Below are positions 37,787 to 50,514 of a stretch of DNA of 64,000 bases, in pieces; the stretch's first letter is position 1; each line of letters starts with the position of its first letter. The stretch is from Glossina fuscipes (lineage: Eukaryota; Arthropoda; Insecta; Diptera; Glossinidae). The stretch spans positions 6,241,883 to 6,305,882 of the forward strand of contig NW_023998433.1 of NCBI RefSeq assembly GCF_014805625.2. Direction: 5' to 3'. The position numbers and the translations under genes were made by a program. A model generated the notes under the pieces. That model was not told the DNA's origin. It made no database searches and saw nothing but the letters and a program-made list of their open reading frames with translations.

Positions 37787-40700
37787 ATAGAATTGATATT
37801 CGATTCTGAAGCTGATTTTAGAATGTCCAAAGGGTTAATCGTTACAACTGCAATACTTCCAGCCAAAGAAAAGTCAAGGCAGAGAATGTGCTTTATAGTG
37901 AGAATTTGTCCACAACTGCAGATTGGGGAGGAAGACTTCCTCGAGATCCATTGGTGAGTTGCAATTGTATGATCAAGGCGAATTCTCGAAAATGCTTGGA
38001 TCTTGGTTTTCTCAACATATGTTGGAAATAAAGGTGGAGTTAATTGAGGGTTAATGGAAGAGTAGTGTTGATGATGGTATTGTAAATTTCCTTCTGCAAT
38101 TTTCTCTTTATCTTTTCTTTCAATGTATCTTTGAAGATCCAACTTTTCCATGACATCATCCGTAATTAGAGGAGCAGAGAAGCAGCATACTTTGCTGCTC
38201 GATCAGCCTATTCATTTCCAAATAAACTGATGTGACTTGGCACCCATAATATTTTAATTTTTCCATCGGATGTTGCAATTATATTCCTTAATTTGTTGAT
38301 GAAGGATTCCGAATAGCTTGTAATAAAGACAAACTGTCGGTAGTAATGACAGTTTTCAGTTTGTTTTTATGGGCAAGGTTCGCAGCGTGAAGGATAGCTC
38401 TGGCTTCGGTTGTGAAAGTTGAAGTACTTTCGTGAAATATGTGATGATTGAGAAGAATCTTTCCTGTAGCACCTGCCACGGCACAAGCAGGAGACAGGCC
38501 AGAAGATTTTGAATCGTTTGTGTATAAAAGATTCCAACCAGTACTCCCCAATACTTGGGTTTTTTCAGCTATTAGATTCCTGAAGACGTAATTTGGAGTA
38601 TCTTCTTTCTTGTGCATAGACAGCCAGATGTCAAAAGAGCAGTCTTTCAAAATCCATGGAGGTTTACGACCAATACAGCGAAAAATTTTTAAGGGAATGT
38701 TTAATTCGTTTGCGACGTACAAACAATCGTCAATTGCAGATGGTGACTTTGGAATTTTCTTCGCAATAATAATCTTTCTCACGTCATCACCGAGAATAGA
38801 TTTGTTTGAATTAAGAAGCTTGGGGACTATTTTGGCTTTTAACTCATAAAGTCTATTTTCTAAAGTTGGAAGACCAGTTTCAATTATAATATCAAATATT
38901 ATTTGTGGGCGTCGTCCGGAAAGCATAACAACTTGCTCTGACGGCTTGGTGATAAGCCGGTTTAAAGATCTTGATATTAGATTTGCAGATATTGCCATAA
39001 ATTATCAAAGCATAGTCAATTTTACTTAAAACAAACATTTTGACGAGGTAAGAAATAGTGTTAATATGCGCATGGCTTCTCCAAGCAACGTATTGTATGA
39101 AATTCACCCTTATTAAAATAGAATTTGTTAACCGAAGACAATGTGCTTTCCAACGATATTTGTTGAAAAACGTGAGCCCGAGAATATGCAGCGTCTGCAT
39201 GTTTAGTACTCGCAAGTCATTAATATTTATCAGTGGATTTCCTGGATCGCATACCTGCTTTCGACAAATGTTAATTTTTTTAGATTTTTGTATGGAAATT
39301 TTAGCTCCTGACGAGTTTGCCCATGCGGAAATCTCTCGTCCAATAGATTCGAGGATGTTGACTGCCTTTGTACTATCTTTTTCTTCTGTAAAAATGTATA
39401 CATCGTCTGCGTAGAGACAATGTTCCACTCTTGGTACGCGGCAAAGAATTTTGCTAATTTCGTTGAAGGCGATCTGGAAAAGCATGACAGAAAAAGGAGA
39501 TCCTTGCGGATGCCATTCATTAGCGGAAAGGAATCAGAAAGATGATTGTTGATTCTAACTTTAAACCGCCGATGCGACGTGAATGATTTGATGTAGTTGA
39601 CGAATTTGGATCCAACATTCCATGATTTCAAGAGCCTTAAAATAACATGAAGACCAACTCTGTCAAATGCCTTTTCGAAATCAATTGAGAGAATTGTTAC
39701 GTGATTTCGTTCGGAAATTGCTTTGCTTGTGAAATAATCAATACGTAACAGAGCGTCGATGCACTCTCTACCCCGCTTAAAACGAACGTGTTGCTTTGTT
39801 ATCAGGTACCTGGACTCAAGAAACCAAGATAATCTAGATGCCATAATCTTTTCCAATACCTTTGAGAGCCAAGATAAAAGAGAAATTGGGCGATAATCAG
39901 ATGCGATGGAGACATTTTTTGACTTTGGAATTGGAACAACTGTTGCCAGTTTCCACATGTAGGGTATATGGTCAGTCATAAATACCGTATTATATAGGTC
40001 CAGTAATTTCTTTTTACTTGAATTAGACAGCGCACTGATCATTTGGTAGGAGAAGCGGTCTAGACCAGGTGTCCTCATCTTCAATTTAGAGAGACAAATT
40101 TTAAGTTCTAAGGTAGATATGCAATTTTCCAAGAAGGCGGCACATCTGTCAATACAATTTGAAAGAGAAATTGGAGTCCTTTTATTTTCGATGAAAGCAC
40201 TGGAAAAGTTGCTGTCGGAGGAATATTCGCACCACATTTGTCCAAAGTAATTAAAAATCTCATCTGCGTAAGTTAAAGTTCCATTGGGAGTGCAGATGGC
40301 AGAAATTTCGTTCAGGTTTGAAGTCCCATTAAGTCTGTTGATTTTGTTCCAGACAACTTTCATTGATGTATTTCTATGAATTCTCCTCGAGAAAAGTTCG
40401 AAACTAAGTGCCTTTGATTTCCGTAATTCCTTCCTGAATAGAGCATTGGCCTTTTTGTATAATAACAAGTGATTCTGATCAGGACATCTCTTAAAGCGGT
40501 GCAATAGATCCATTTTATTTTCCTCAAAAACGAAAGCGTGTTGTTCCACCAGGGAACCCTAGCTCGTTTAAAACAGCTGTTGGATTGAGGAATAGAAAGA
40601 TGAGCAGCCGTGCGAATCGCTTTAGACATAATAGCAGCATCATGGTTGCAGTTCCCGTTTAATGGCTTTGAATTCAGAAATGACCTGTTTTGCTGAAGTA

Positions 40701-41050
40701 CCAGAGGACATTGAAAGTTTAAGATCGATCATGATTGGAAAGTGATCACTGTTATGTAGATCATCAGAAATAGACCAGGAAACCAACGGAAGAAGTGAGG
40801 GAGAGCAACAAGTTAAATCAATATGTAAAAATGTATGATGAGTTGAAAAGTGCGTTGGTTTTCCATCATTTAGAATGCAGAGATTGTTTTGAATGAAAGC
40901 CTTTTCTAAAACAGTACCACGAGTGTTGTTCACTGTTGAGCCCCAGATGGTATTCCACCTGTTAAAGTCGCCGCCTAAAATTAATGGGGGGGAATGTACG
41001 GAGAATAAATTGAGAAGCTCTTGCTGCGAAAACGATTGCGAAGGTGATAT
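37787..41050 (-). pseudogene. I-clade-like LINE ORF2 (EN remnant, RT, RNase H)
   Basis: In order: an endonuclease C-terminal part with LGGDFNRWN and SDHFPIMIDL (40730-41000), then RT with DYRPISLLSWLSKVLEKI, SIDFEKAFDRVG and LYADDVYIF. RNase H follows, with LLYTNDSKSSG, FTTEARAILHAANLA, VITTDSLSLLQ and WVPSHISLFGNE. A C-terminal Cys/His stretch CSCGQILTIKHIL comes last. Breaks include loss of one base in the NGIPQGSP motif (near 39508-39511), a stop before ADRAAKYAA and other indels. The RNase H site reads TNDSK where TDGSK is usual. The endonuclease N-terminus is absent. Confidence 0.85.
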
Positions 41051-41054
41051 ATAT

Positions 41055-41672
41055 TTAAGCTACGCGTACAGTTTTCGCATTTGGAGGAAGACCACAGTTA
41101 GCACAGGATGGAGGACTGGTGCATCTTTTTACCGTATGACCCAGGCGTTGGCGGTTTTTCCTCCTCATGGGATTTGGAATGGAGAGTTCTACTTTACATT
41201 TTTACCAAGCTACACCAACCGTTGCCGGTAGCCGATAGCGGTGAAAAGTCAAAATAATTCTTCTTGTAGGAGAGCGGGTTTTTCCATCGTGATTTAATTT
41301 GATGAATTTGTAGACCCCAGTCACTCCTTGAGTGCCCATTTTGCGAACAATTTCAACTTCCGGCACATGCTTTAAGCATGGGGCATAAACTACGCCTTTA
41401 ACCGAGTTGAGTTTGTCATGCAGTTTAGCGGATATTGCACATAAATTAGCTAATGATTTTGATTTTATGAGCTTGTCGGTTGCGCTCGGATTCCCAGCCA
41501 GGGCAAGTAAATTTCCGTCGCGTAAAATCGATATAGAGTCTATATGCGTTGTAATGCAATCTAGTGCTTTTTTAATAGCGAAAGGTCTAATTTGCGAAAT
41601 TGTTATGGAGGGATCAGTTGGAGAAATCACAACAAATTTTTGGCCAGTAGGAATGATGCTACTGGTTAGCTA
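41055..41672 (-). pseudogene. I-clade-like LINE ORF1 (gag-like)
   Basis: The - strand frame reads VVISPTDPSITISQIRPFAI, then KALDCITTHIDSISILRDG and GVYKFIKLNHDGKTRSPTRR. After one frame change it reads IPNPMRRKNRQRLGHTVKRC and PPSCANCGLPP. The last part is a decayed CCHC zinc-knuckle array, with the first Cys pair of one knuckle changed. This is the ORF1 nucleic-acid-binding protein type found in I-clade LINEs. The frame ends at TAA 41055-41057 exactly where the endonuclease fragment of ORF2 begins, which points to an internal deletion. Confidence 0.75.
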
Positions 41673-42087
41673 CACCGGAAAGTCGGAATTTTTAATTTTT
41701 TTTTCTTTGGGGGGATACATCTGCTAATAGACGAAATCTATTTGAGTTTTTATCTGGCGGCCCCGGGGCCATTATATCTTATGGCTGTCTATTATTTAGT
41801 AAATTTGAAAATAACCACTCACTTGAAAGGGTTTGGGAGCTGTGGAAGAAAGTTGGGAACTACTAAAGGAAAATGTCAATTGTTTTCAATTTGTTTTTTT
41901 TTTCTTTTTTTAATTTTTTACTATATATAGAGGAAACAAAAGCAAATACGCAATATCCGCGTTAAACAGTTCTAGCAAAAACACTGAAAAGACAGGATTT
42001 AATAAACAGAAACACCGAAACAATTGAAAAATCGCAGACGAAAAGAAAACACGCACTACACTGAACACAAGTCGACTCGGTATATAG

Positions 42088-42159
42088 GGAAAGTAACTGT
42101 CCGGAATAAACAGAAAATGTTGCTTATCGTTAAAATTAGAATAAAATACTATTCCGATA
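42088..42159. other. flank of the composite LINE
   Basis: Non-coding spacer beginning with the proposed 8-bp target duplication GGAAAGTA. Confidence 0.4.
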
Positions 42160-42369
42160 CCGATTTAGCTCAATTTCAATAGCGACCTGTTTACAATTGC
42201 TTCCAATGTTTCTACAATATTTGAAAACGAGTGCTGCGTTTTTGCGACTAGTAGAAAGCTTGCTACAGATATTACATAGACAGACGGACATGCTTAAAAC
42301 ATTCTGTGTATTGCAAAAGTTTTGAAAAAATAATAAATACCCCTGATCTTGCGGTGCTGGATATAAAAA
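42160..42369 (+). repeat. 3' part of the TAAGAAAA-headed repeat
   Basis: The segment carries GCGTTTTTGCGACTAGTAG, ATTACATAGACAGACGGACA and the tail AAATACCCCTGATCTTGCGG, then TGCTGGATATAAAA. These correspond to the right third of the copies at 3801 and 24289. The head is missing. Confidence 0.5.
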
Positions 42370-45311
42370 ACAGCATATATGTAAAAGCCACAGTATAGTC
42401 TAAGAACTATTTATATATTCCGTACTACCATTGCAACGATTTTATTTTTATAAAGTACGGAAATATGTATTAACTTACGCATAATTTTTTATGTATTGAT
42501 TGATGAACGGTGAAACTCATTTAGCACGCTTCTCTATTGGCATAAATCATGATTATAGTTCGTAGACGTACGAGTTCAACATTAAATTAGGTTTCGTTTA
42601 TTTCGGCTAGTGGAAGTATGCCCTATATATACATAAAATAAACTAATGTAATGACAATTTCTGTCATAGAACGACATGTTTTCAAAGATAATGGATGCCT
42701 TATAAAAGCCTTTACTTACAAACTACGTTACGCTAATGTTACACTCTCTTGCGTATATGAATAAAAAGGAATGAATTGCCAGCAATGAATGATTTTATCA
42801 AATGATTCAATTGAAACTCCATATTATTAAAATTCTAAATTAGTAAACTAAAAGTTGTGTGCTTATTAGAATATAGGTTTCCTTGTTGATAAGTCACAAA
42901 GAGCTTAAACTGTGTTTAATAAGATTCGTTGTCTTTTCTAAATTACGTAAATAATTCGTATTAACAAAACCTTATGTAATCTCTTATAAAAACTATAAAT
43001 TTTATTTATATCACTTTTACAAATTAATGAAAATATATACAGAAAATACAAAATGACATTTGAAAACTTTCTTTTTGGTATATGGCACACAATACAAGTT
43101 ACTTGGAAAATTTATATTTGTTTGTGTATTTTTCTTTCTTTTTTTTAGAATGCAATTTGCTTTTTCTTATTCCGTTGTCATGCTAATAGAATTTTACTTT
43201 GAAATAATAAGAAGCAGAAGGCAACAGAGAAACATACGACATGACTTAATGCCGACAAGCAATAAATTAAATACAATTCTAAGTAAGGTTGAGTTAAAGT
43301 AAAATAAACGGAGAGTATGAACAACAACAGAGTATAAAGAGATATCAAAATGTCAATGAAGAGATTCAAAGTAATTAGCAAACTTTAGAGAAGACAAGAG
43401 CAACATACAAAGGCACAGCCTAGGAAACTAAACACAAGTAAATTTAGTTTGAATTTCGGGTTTGAATATTGTAAAACATACGACAGCAGACAGCCTACAG
43501 CATACAATTGTCTAAGCAAAGTTAATTAATGACAATAAAATGTGAAGTAAATGCGAAGCAATATAGATTAAGTCATCGATTTTTCATGAACACAAAGAAA
43601 ATTCTTATTTAAAATAATTTTAAAGTTACCTTAGAGACAGTGTTCGATAATCACTCTTAGCAGATATAAAATGCTTCTTTTACAATGGAAAATCCGAGAA
43701 AAGCACATTTTGATATGCATAACCATAACTACCGCTCACCTGTTCATCTGCTTTCGAAAATTCGGATTTAATTTTTTAGTAAATTATTTATTGAATTATT
43801 GATTTATTTATTTAGTATTATTTATTTTTGAAACTTTTACTGTTAACAAATCATTACCTGTTGGTTATTTAATCATTACAATCACAACTTATTATGAAAA
43901 AAATGGTGCGTAAGAAGATTAATTCAAAATTTAACAAAAAATATTCTTGTCTGCAATTTTTTGTGTTCGCTCTTTCCTTTCCCTTTCCCTATGTAGATAA
44001 CTACTGATTTTCAACTATTCATCGTTTTGCCGTTAATTAATACACAAAAAAAAAACTAAAAATTTTGTATTTTTTTAACAATTCCCATATAACTGCGGTC
44101 AACTAAATCCGTTAACTGCGAAACTAAATTATTCTTCCGTTTGCTTTGTTGCAGATTAAATGAATAGTACTTAACCTAAACACAATGAAGCCAGTGAAAT
44201 GAAATCAATCAATAATTAATATATATATAAAGGAAGAGAGGGAGAGTTTCGGGGAATGACCGAAATGCCCATTTTTTTGACGTAGCTGTTTCTGTACTGG
44301 TCTCCCGGTTACATATTAATCTTGGATAAGCTATAGCTTCGTAGGCGCCTTCCTGTCAAACTTTGCTTTCTTTTCCTTTTTTCAACTTTTTACCTCCGTC
44401 TTTTTGAGGTCATAAGTCCCAGGCATGCAATTCTTCCAATCATATATATAAGACATTTGTACTGATGGCTTCGGAATTGTGCTTTTATAATTAAAATAGA
44501 ATTAAAATCTGTTGAAACCTGATATGATTTTTGACGATATTTGTTATTGTAATATTATGATTCCTGCTAAATTACCCACGAATAACAGAGGTATTTTTTT
44601 TCTAAATTGCTAGCACTGTGGCAAGACACACCAACTATTTTTTCCGATTTTCATAATGTGTTTAAGCAAATGATTTTTGACTACTAATCAGTTATGAAAC
44701 ACGTCCCGGAAACAAATGACTAATCGAGCGAATATCATAAAATAGGTTAGCACCGCAAAACACCGCAAAAACCGTAACAAAGTTGTTTTATGTTTAACAT
44801 AATAAAAAAAATCTTATATGCTTAATATAATAAAATTTTAACAAATGCAATCAATTTATTAAAAAAAAAAGAATTATCTAATGACAAGACCATAGATCGG
44901 TGCAGAGTGAAACCGGTTTAAAGCATACAAACAATAGTAAAAACCAAAAACAAGTGCAATTTAACTCAATTCATTTTCATTTGAAATGAAGTGAACTCAA
45001 TTGTGCGACATGCCAAGATATGACACGTAGGAGAATGACTGCTTGGTTAGCTGATGTATGAATGTGTATATATTTAAAAAAAATGCACTGTGCGCTAATT
45101 ATCCAGCGAAAACTGTGGAAATGGGTAAAACGTGTAAACATTGAAACATAATTATACGGAGACATGTTTGTTCTATCAAATAAATATTGCAGGAATTCTT
45201 ATACGTTCTACTTTTCATTTATACTCACATCCGCCGTCTCTTCATCTCCCCACCACACCCTTCCTTTCCTACTGTGCCGCTATACCACGCTTCAATTAGC
45301 GAGTATATTGA
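42370..45311. other. AT-rich non-coding DNA
   Basis: No gene was recognised. An 80-codon open frame at 43060-43302 is T-rich and without motifs. A (TA)n stretch lies near 44219-44230. Confidence 0.45.
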
Positions 45312-45898
45312 AAAACAAGTAAGAAAATTATATTCGGTCGTGAACGAATCTCCTATACCCATTACCGTTCCTAAGAAAAAGAGAAGAAGTAAAAAAACTA
45401 AATTTTCATGCTTTACAATATCACACGCAGCTGATTTTTTCTGTAGCTTGTAGCTTTGTAGCTGTATCCTTAGAAAAGTTGAAGTCACTTCCAAATTCTT
45501 TTGCAAACTTGTAGGTGACATCTTCATTTTCGTTAACGGGAGAATTTTTACCACAAACACTACATAGTTGTACAGACAGACAGATGGACAGACGAACACA
45601 CAGATATCCATTTGAAGCTGGCAAAAAATTTACATAAATGTTCTCACTTTACGTGGCGCTGTGGGCCTGTGCTTTGACCGATTTCGCCCATTTTCACTAC
45701 CAGCCTACAATTCTAATATTACCAATACTTCTGCCATATTTGACATCGATAGCTTCATTTTTGCGGGTAGGAGAATGTTTACAACAGACATAGCGCAGAC
45801 GGTATATAGTTTTTGAGGTCTCTGATGGTTCTTTTTAGATGTTGCAAACGTTTTGACAAAATAAACACACACCTCATGCTTCGGTGATGAGTATGAAA
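45312..45898 (+). repeat. dispersed TAAGAAAATTA-headed repeat, copy 3
   Basis: The head is AACAAGTAAGAAAATTATAT, followed by TTCGGTCGTGAACGAA (imperfect inverted repeat) and TATACCCATTACCG. ACAGACAGACAGATGGACAG lies inside. The tail is GACAAAATAAACACACACCT, then CATGCTTCGGTGATGAGTAT. It is the same family as 3801-4629 and 24289-25099. Confidence 0.65.
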
Positions 45899-46365
45899 AT
45901 ATATGAATAATAGTATGTATGCATGTATGAGCATTACATAAGAGGGAAAAAGAGCACGAGATGGTACTTGTATTAGTCAGAGTAATGCAGTCATTTTTTA
46001 CCTTTTTAATTTTTCTTTTCGATTTCAGTTATTTTGACTACCAAGCGCAGACAAACGAGAATCTATAATATGCAAACACCAACAATAATTACACTACCGC
46101 TGGTACTACTACACCATTAGCTACAATACCAATAATGCCTGGAACTACGTTCATAAAAAAGATCTTAATTAATATCATTTAATATGTATAAAAAATAGTG
46201 ACAGAGAGCGACAACAAAAACATATATAAAGTCACGAAGATGCGATATGTTTGGTTTGAAACCAATTCTTGAATGCCATACATTTGCCCGAAATCATTCT
46301 TTTATACAATTTGGCGTCATTTTTCAGTTAATCGGTAGGCTATAACACAAATTAAAGATATTCAA

Positions 46366-46389
46366 TTTTTTTTTTTTTTTTTTTTTTTT
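46366..46389. repeat. poly-T tract, 24 bases
   Basis: A direct run of 24 T. It may be the A-tail of an old retrotransposed insertion on the - strand, but no insertion was recognised beside it. Confidence 0.9.
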
Positions 46390-48244
46390 GCGAGAGAGCG
46401 GGGAAGTATCTTGCTCAATTTCCAACTTTGATTCGTAGATTTAGCTAAAGAAAAAATGAAGACTTAACTTTAGAAAATGCCTACTCAATTAAAAAACATA
46501 CTATTTGTTAAAAGTTTTGTTTTCGAAAATAAAGGCAGCAGACTTTATTTTTTAAAATCTCTTTACAGAATTTGAAAATTGCTTTCACACTTTCAACAGA
46601 ACACAGGAAACAAGCAAATAAACAGGCATTCAGATCGAAATATAAGTAAACAGAGGTTCTTTAAACGATTTTGCTCTTCTCGTCAATGAAAAAATTATAC
46701 TCTCTTAAGACTTCGAGGCGTGTTTCAAAAGATTAAAAGCATTTATTAAATGTGATATGCCTCTTGTTGTGCTTATTTGTAATGTTTGTACATTGCAATA
46801 TCAGACGTACTTATCTACGAAAAGCAATTAAAACAAATTCAATCTGTGCTAACACGTCTTTCGTGTTTTCACCATCAGAAATTTCTTAAAATTTGTTGAA
46901 AAATAATTTCATTTCAATGATCGGTCCTTCATGTCATTATTAGTTATATATTAGTGTTATTTTTATTGTTATTACAATTGCTGTTGTTGCCGCTATTGCT
47001 GCATCATTAGTCTTCCAAAAAAAGTCATTTCAACGTTTCTGCGGGTGAAAGCAGAATTCTTTCGCTCAAGTCTTAATACCCGAATATAATAAAAAGCACA
47101 ACAAAAATCGGCTCATCCGCCTAATAAAGTACAAATAATGTGCAAATCTCTATTTCATACACAAGCCAAATTTGACAATACACTGCTCAGACGAAAACAG
47201 ATTAAGTTTATACAGGAAATATCACAGTATATGTGACTTTGTCTTAAGGGAAATTAAAAGAAATTTTACTTGGTTTGCGATAATTCTCTCAGAAATATCG
47301 AATCTATTCACATACACGAGTGATGAGTATGCTGAGATATTTTACACTTTTTCTTCTGGGGTTAATTGACCACAAGAGATAGCTATTTATTTATAATTCA
47401 CATTCATTATTCGTAAACGATAATATACACCAGAGAGACGAAAGTGGAATAAGTTTAGCTATCTTTCGCTCGTTCGCTTGTGCATAAAAGTCACGACATG
47501 AAAACTTAACTAGGAAAACCGACTCGATCTATATGATTAAGTCGAAAAACAGTTCATATTCTTCATGGATTCAATCAATATTAGCAAGCAATCAATAACG
47601 TATTCCTATTTTTTTTTAAAATTACATTCATCACTGTGCGACAAGGACACGATTCAGAATCGAATTGATTCGTTTCATTACACAATCCTTTTTTTATGAT
47701 TTGATAGCAACGATTGCTATTATTTCTTGTATAGTCTTTCATTACTAAACTTTTGCAGTTTTTTTGGTGGTAGAGATTATTTGCGTTTATTATTAAGAAA
47801 CAAACCGAAATTTTATCTTCTACCTATGAGAAATGCCTCATAATTTTTTTTTTTTGGTTTTTTGCATTTAACCCGAAATACGCATTTTTACGTTTCAAAG
47901 CATGCCATATAATGGAATTTTGTATTAAGTTTCAAGAGAAACAAGTCTAAAAGTTTTTATTCCTCATAATTGAGCATTGAAAAATGAAAAAAAAATGTAA
48001 GTAACCACATAATTGAAAAATACTTACAGAAATGGTTTTTCATTTGATTTTAATTAATTTAACGCGTAATTACAATGAAAGGAAAAGGCAGAACACCAGC
48101 CAACTGTTGTGTAATTGAATACTTAGCTTTATTGAAATGTTTTTATCAATATTGACAATAAAATAATTAATTAGTAATGATTTTTTTTCTCTTTTTCTTT
48201 TCTTTCTTTTTACAAATTCAATGTGTGAATGAATTTATGTGTAT

Positions 48245-48280
48245 TGTATGTATGTATGTATATATGTATGTATGTATATA
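48245..48280. repeat. (TGTA)n microsatellite
   Basis: Imperfect TGTA/TATA repeats are read directly. Confidence 0.85.
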
Positions 48281-49026
48281 CGGATGTTTGCATGGATATA
48301 CGTATAAATGTTTATAACTGACGCAAGTCCGTGTACGCAACTAAGTAATACATAAATAGATAACTGCGTATGCCTCCATTTGTATATGCGGATTTGTTGT
48401 TGTTTGTTTGCATATGCAGTATAGGCATGAATGTATCTATACATACACACAAAATTGATTACAATTACAATCAATTATTGAATGATTTCAAGTTAATTTA
48501 AATGAAAATTGTGTTTTATCACAGTAATAAATTCACTTAAACTTAATTTATTAAATAAAAACAACGAAAAAAATAGAAAATTAGTTTATTTGTTTTTTTT
48601 TTTCTTTCTCCTTTATTTGGTTTTTTCTTTTTTGTTGTTTTTTGTTTTCTCTCTCTCTAATTATTAGTGAATTCAATTTAAATATGAAATATGTAATTAA
48701 ATTATGTATGCATTTGCACTTAACCCATTGTTCTGTAATGAGAACATTTGCAAATCAGAAAATAAACTAGATACTGTAAAATGAAAAAATGAAAAGCAAC
48801 ATGAAAAATATATAGAATCTGACGAAACTAATTTAACATTCACAGAAATTTTAAATGCATTGCAATGAATTAAAAGTTTTTTGTCTTTTTTTTCCATGAT
48901 ACTAACCTAATAAAAGGGGTCAGGGTTTATTTCGTTCCAGGGTATATGTTCAATGCTTTACATTTCGTTTTCTTTTTTTCGTTCTTTTTTTTATTTATTT
49001 TTTTTTTTTATAAGTTTTTGTATAAT

Positions 49027-49069
49027 TTATACAGGTGCAACAAAGCCAGCTGCCATCAATTGCTGTTGA
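49027..49069 (-). CDS. ara: araucan, proposed last coding exon (43 nt)
   Basis: On the - strand a pyrimidine-rich acceptor (TTTTTATTTCAG) is followed by T, then CAA CAG CAA TTG ATG GCA and further codons. These encode QQQLMAAGFVAPV before TAA (49027-49029). The upstream exon ends with AG at 54018 (phase 2). Joining gives AGT (Ser) and keeps the frame. The small size, correct phase, good acceptor and immediate stop make this the best candidate for the ara C-terminus. It needs transcript evidence, because other exons could lie in the 4.95-kb intron and the match rests on splice logic rather than homology. Confidence 0.6.
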
Positions 49070-50514
49070 CTGAAATAAAAATAAAAATTGATTATTCTCA
49101 AAATTATATTGAATAAGTTACATTCTGGCTTAGAATAAATCTCAAATATTGATTATTACGTCATCATCGCAAAACTTTTTTGTGCGCCTATATTGTGTAT
49201 ACGTAATATATATAAAGTATACAACGAACTGTTGACCGTCGGCCAGTACATCACACACATTTTGAGCCAAATTGAATAAGTAAATCAATTTATCCATATG
49301 TCCATCTGCTTATTGAAATCATAAAAGTAATGACCTTGATCTATGTTCGGAAAATTAAATTTCCTCTTTTTACTCTTACAATTTATTTTATTTTTTTTAT
49401 AATTATTGTCCATCTTTTTCATCCCTGATAGTATTGGCTTTGGGTCGCTCATTTTAGGGACTATATTGAAGCCAAAATCGTATCTTATATTTGCTCACTT
49501 TTAAGATACTTTTTATTACAAGTCTATCGTAATTCCATGTCACTATATTCTATATTTCTATATTGACCGATAACTTCAATTCAATATCATTGCCCGTAAT
49601 TTATCGTGAATCGGTTAGATAAGAAAAACGTTAAATTCAATATTGTCTACATCAAAAGTACTGAACATCTATTTATAACCGAATAAGCATCACTTGAGAA
49701 GGTGATGATTATATCGAAAAAATTTCAAAACATTGTTGAAGCGTATATTGTTCCATAAAAAATTTTCAAAGTTATTGAGCACAATTGACAAGAATCATTT
49801 GGATTTTTATATTTAACATCAAAACTACTGCATACACATTAGCATTTCGTTCACCCAATTTTAAGTAATAGTAAACTGAATGGTACTATTTTTGGATCAA
49901 ACTTGCAGATGTAAAAATTATCGCCTTTTTCAAGGTGGATTTAGTTTTTCATGTACGATCGGCGTGTATGTAGGCAATTCGCAACCATTTTTATAGCATT
50001 AGGTTCTTAATCGATCAATTTATGCCAAATTTCAGCTTCCTACCTTCACTTTACAACTGTGACATGTCGTCAGATGTAGGGGATCAAAATGATCCCTTTC
50101 GATAAAAAGAGGTATGAAACATATCGTCAGATGTAGTACTGAAACGTGAACATAATGCTTAAAACAAAACGCTCGCGTATTACCGAATATTTTGAAAACT
50201 CTATATGTCGAACGATTATCGTTTGCGAATTGTATGTGGAACATCTTGTATTTACATTAAATCGTATGATATAACAGCTCTTCGACGGTAAATGTATAAG
50301 CGAAAAAGAATTTTAACATACTGACTTTTATATACCATTTACATATACATCAGGCCCGAGTTAATAAACAGCTTTCTATAAAAGTATGTCTATATTCGTG
50401 TCTACTTACTAGTAAGTTAATGGCACAAAGGAATTTATGTTTTCATTAATAAGCGAGATAAGGATTTAGTTAGGGTACTGACAGCTGTTTTTTCTGATGC
50501 GCTGTTTCCTAACA

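Larger units (their letters stand above)
34095..42087 (-). mobile_element. I-clade-like LINE, interrupted by another LINE
   Basis: Read right to left, the element has a 5' UTR (about 41680-42087), a gag-like ORF1 (41055-41672) and an ORF2 with endonuclease remnant, reverse transcriptase and RNase H (37787-41050). After LINE copy B comes its own 3' UTR (34115-34236), ending in a TAA-repeat tail (TTATTATT on + strand, 34095-34115). The 3' UTR is recognised because 63355-63500 carries the same sequence uninterrupted. GGAAAGTA occurs at both flanks (34087-34094 and 42088-42095), within a longer TARGGAAAGTA match. That fits a target-site duplication and a full-length insertion. Confidence 0.8.
45899..49026. 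other. downstream flank and probable 3' UTR side of ara
   Basis: This DNA lies immediately downstream of the proposed ara stop codon. AATAAA-type signals on the - strand (TTTATT on +) occur at 48990-48999 and 48612-48617, but the true cleavage site cannot be chosen. Poly-T (46366-46389) and TGTA repeats (48245-48280) are present. No other coding region is supported. Confidence 0.4.

Noticed and set aside
37435..38151. A 238-codon continuous - strand frame
   Set aside because: It is an accidental chimera across the junction of two LINEs: the C-terminus of the I-like ORF2 followed by the ORF1 fragment of LINE copy B.
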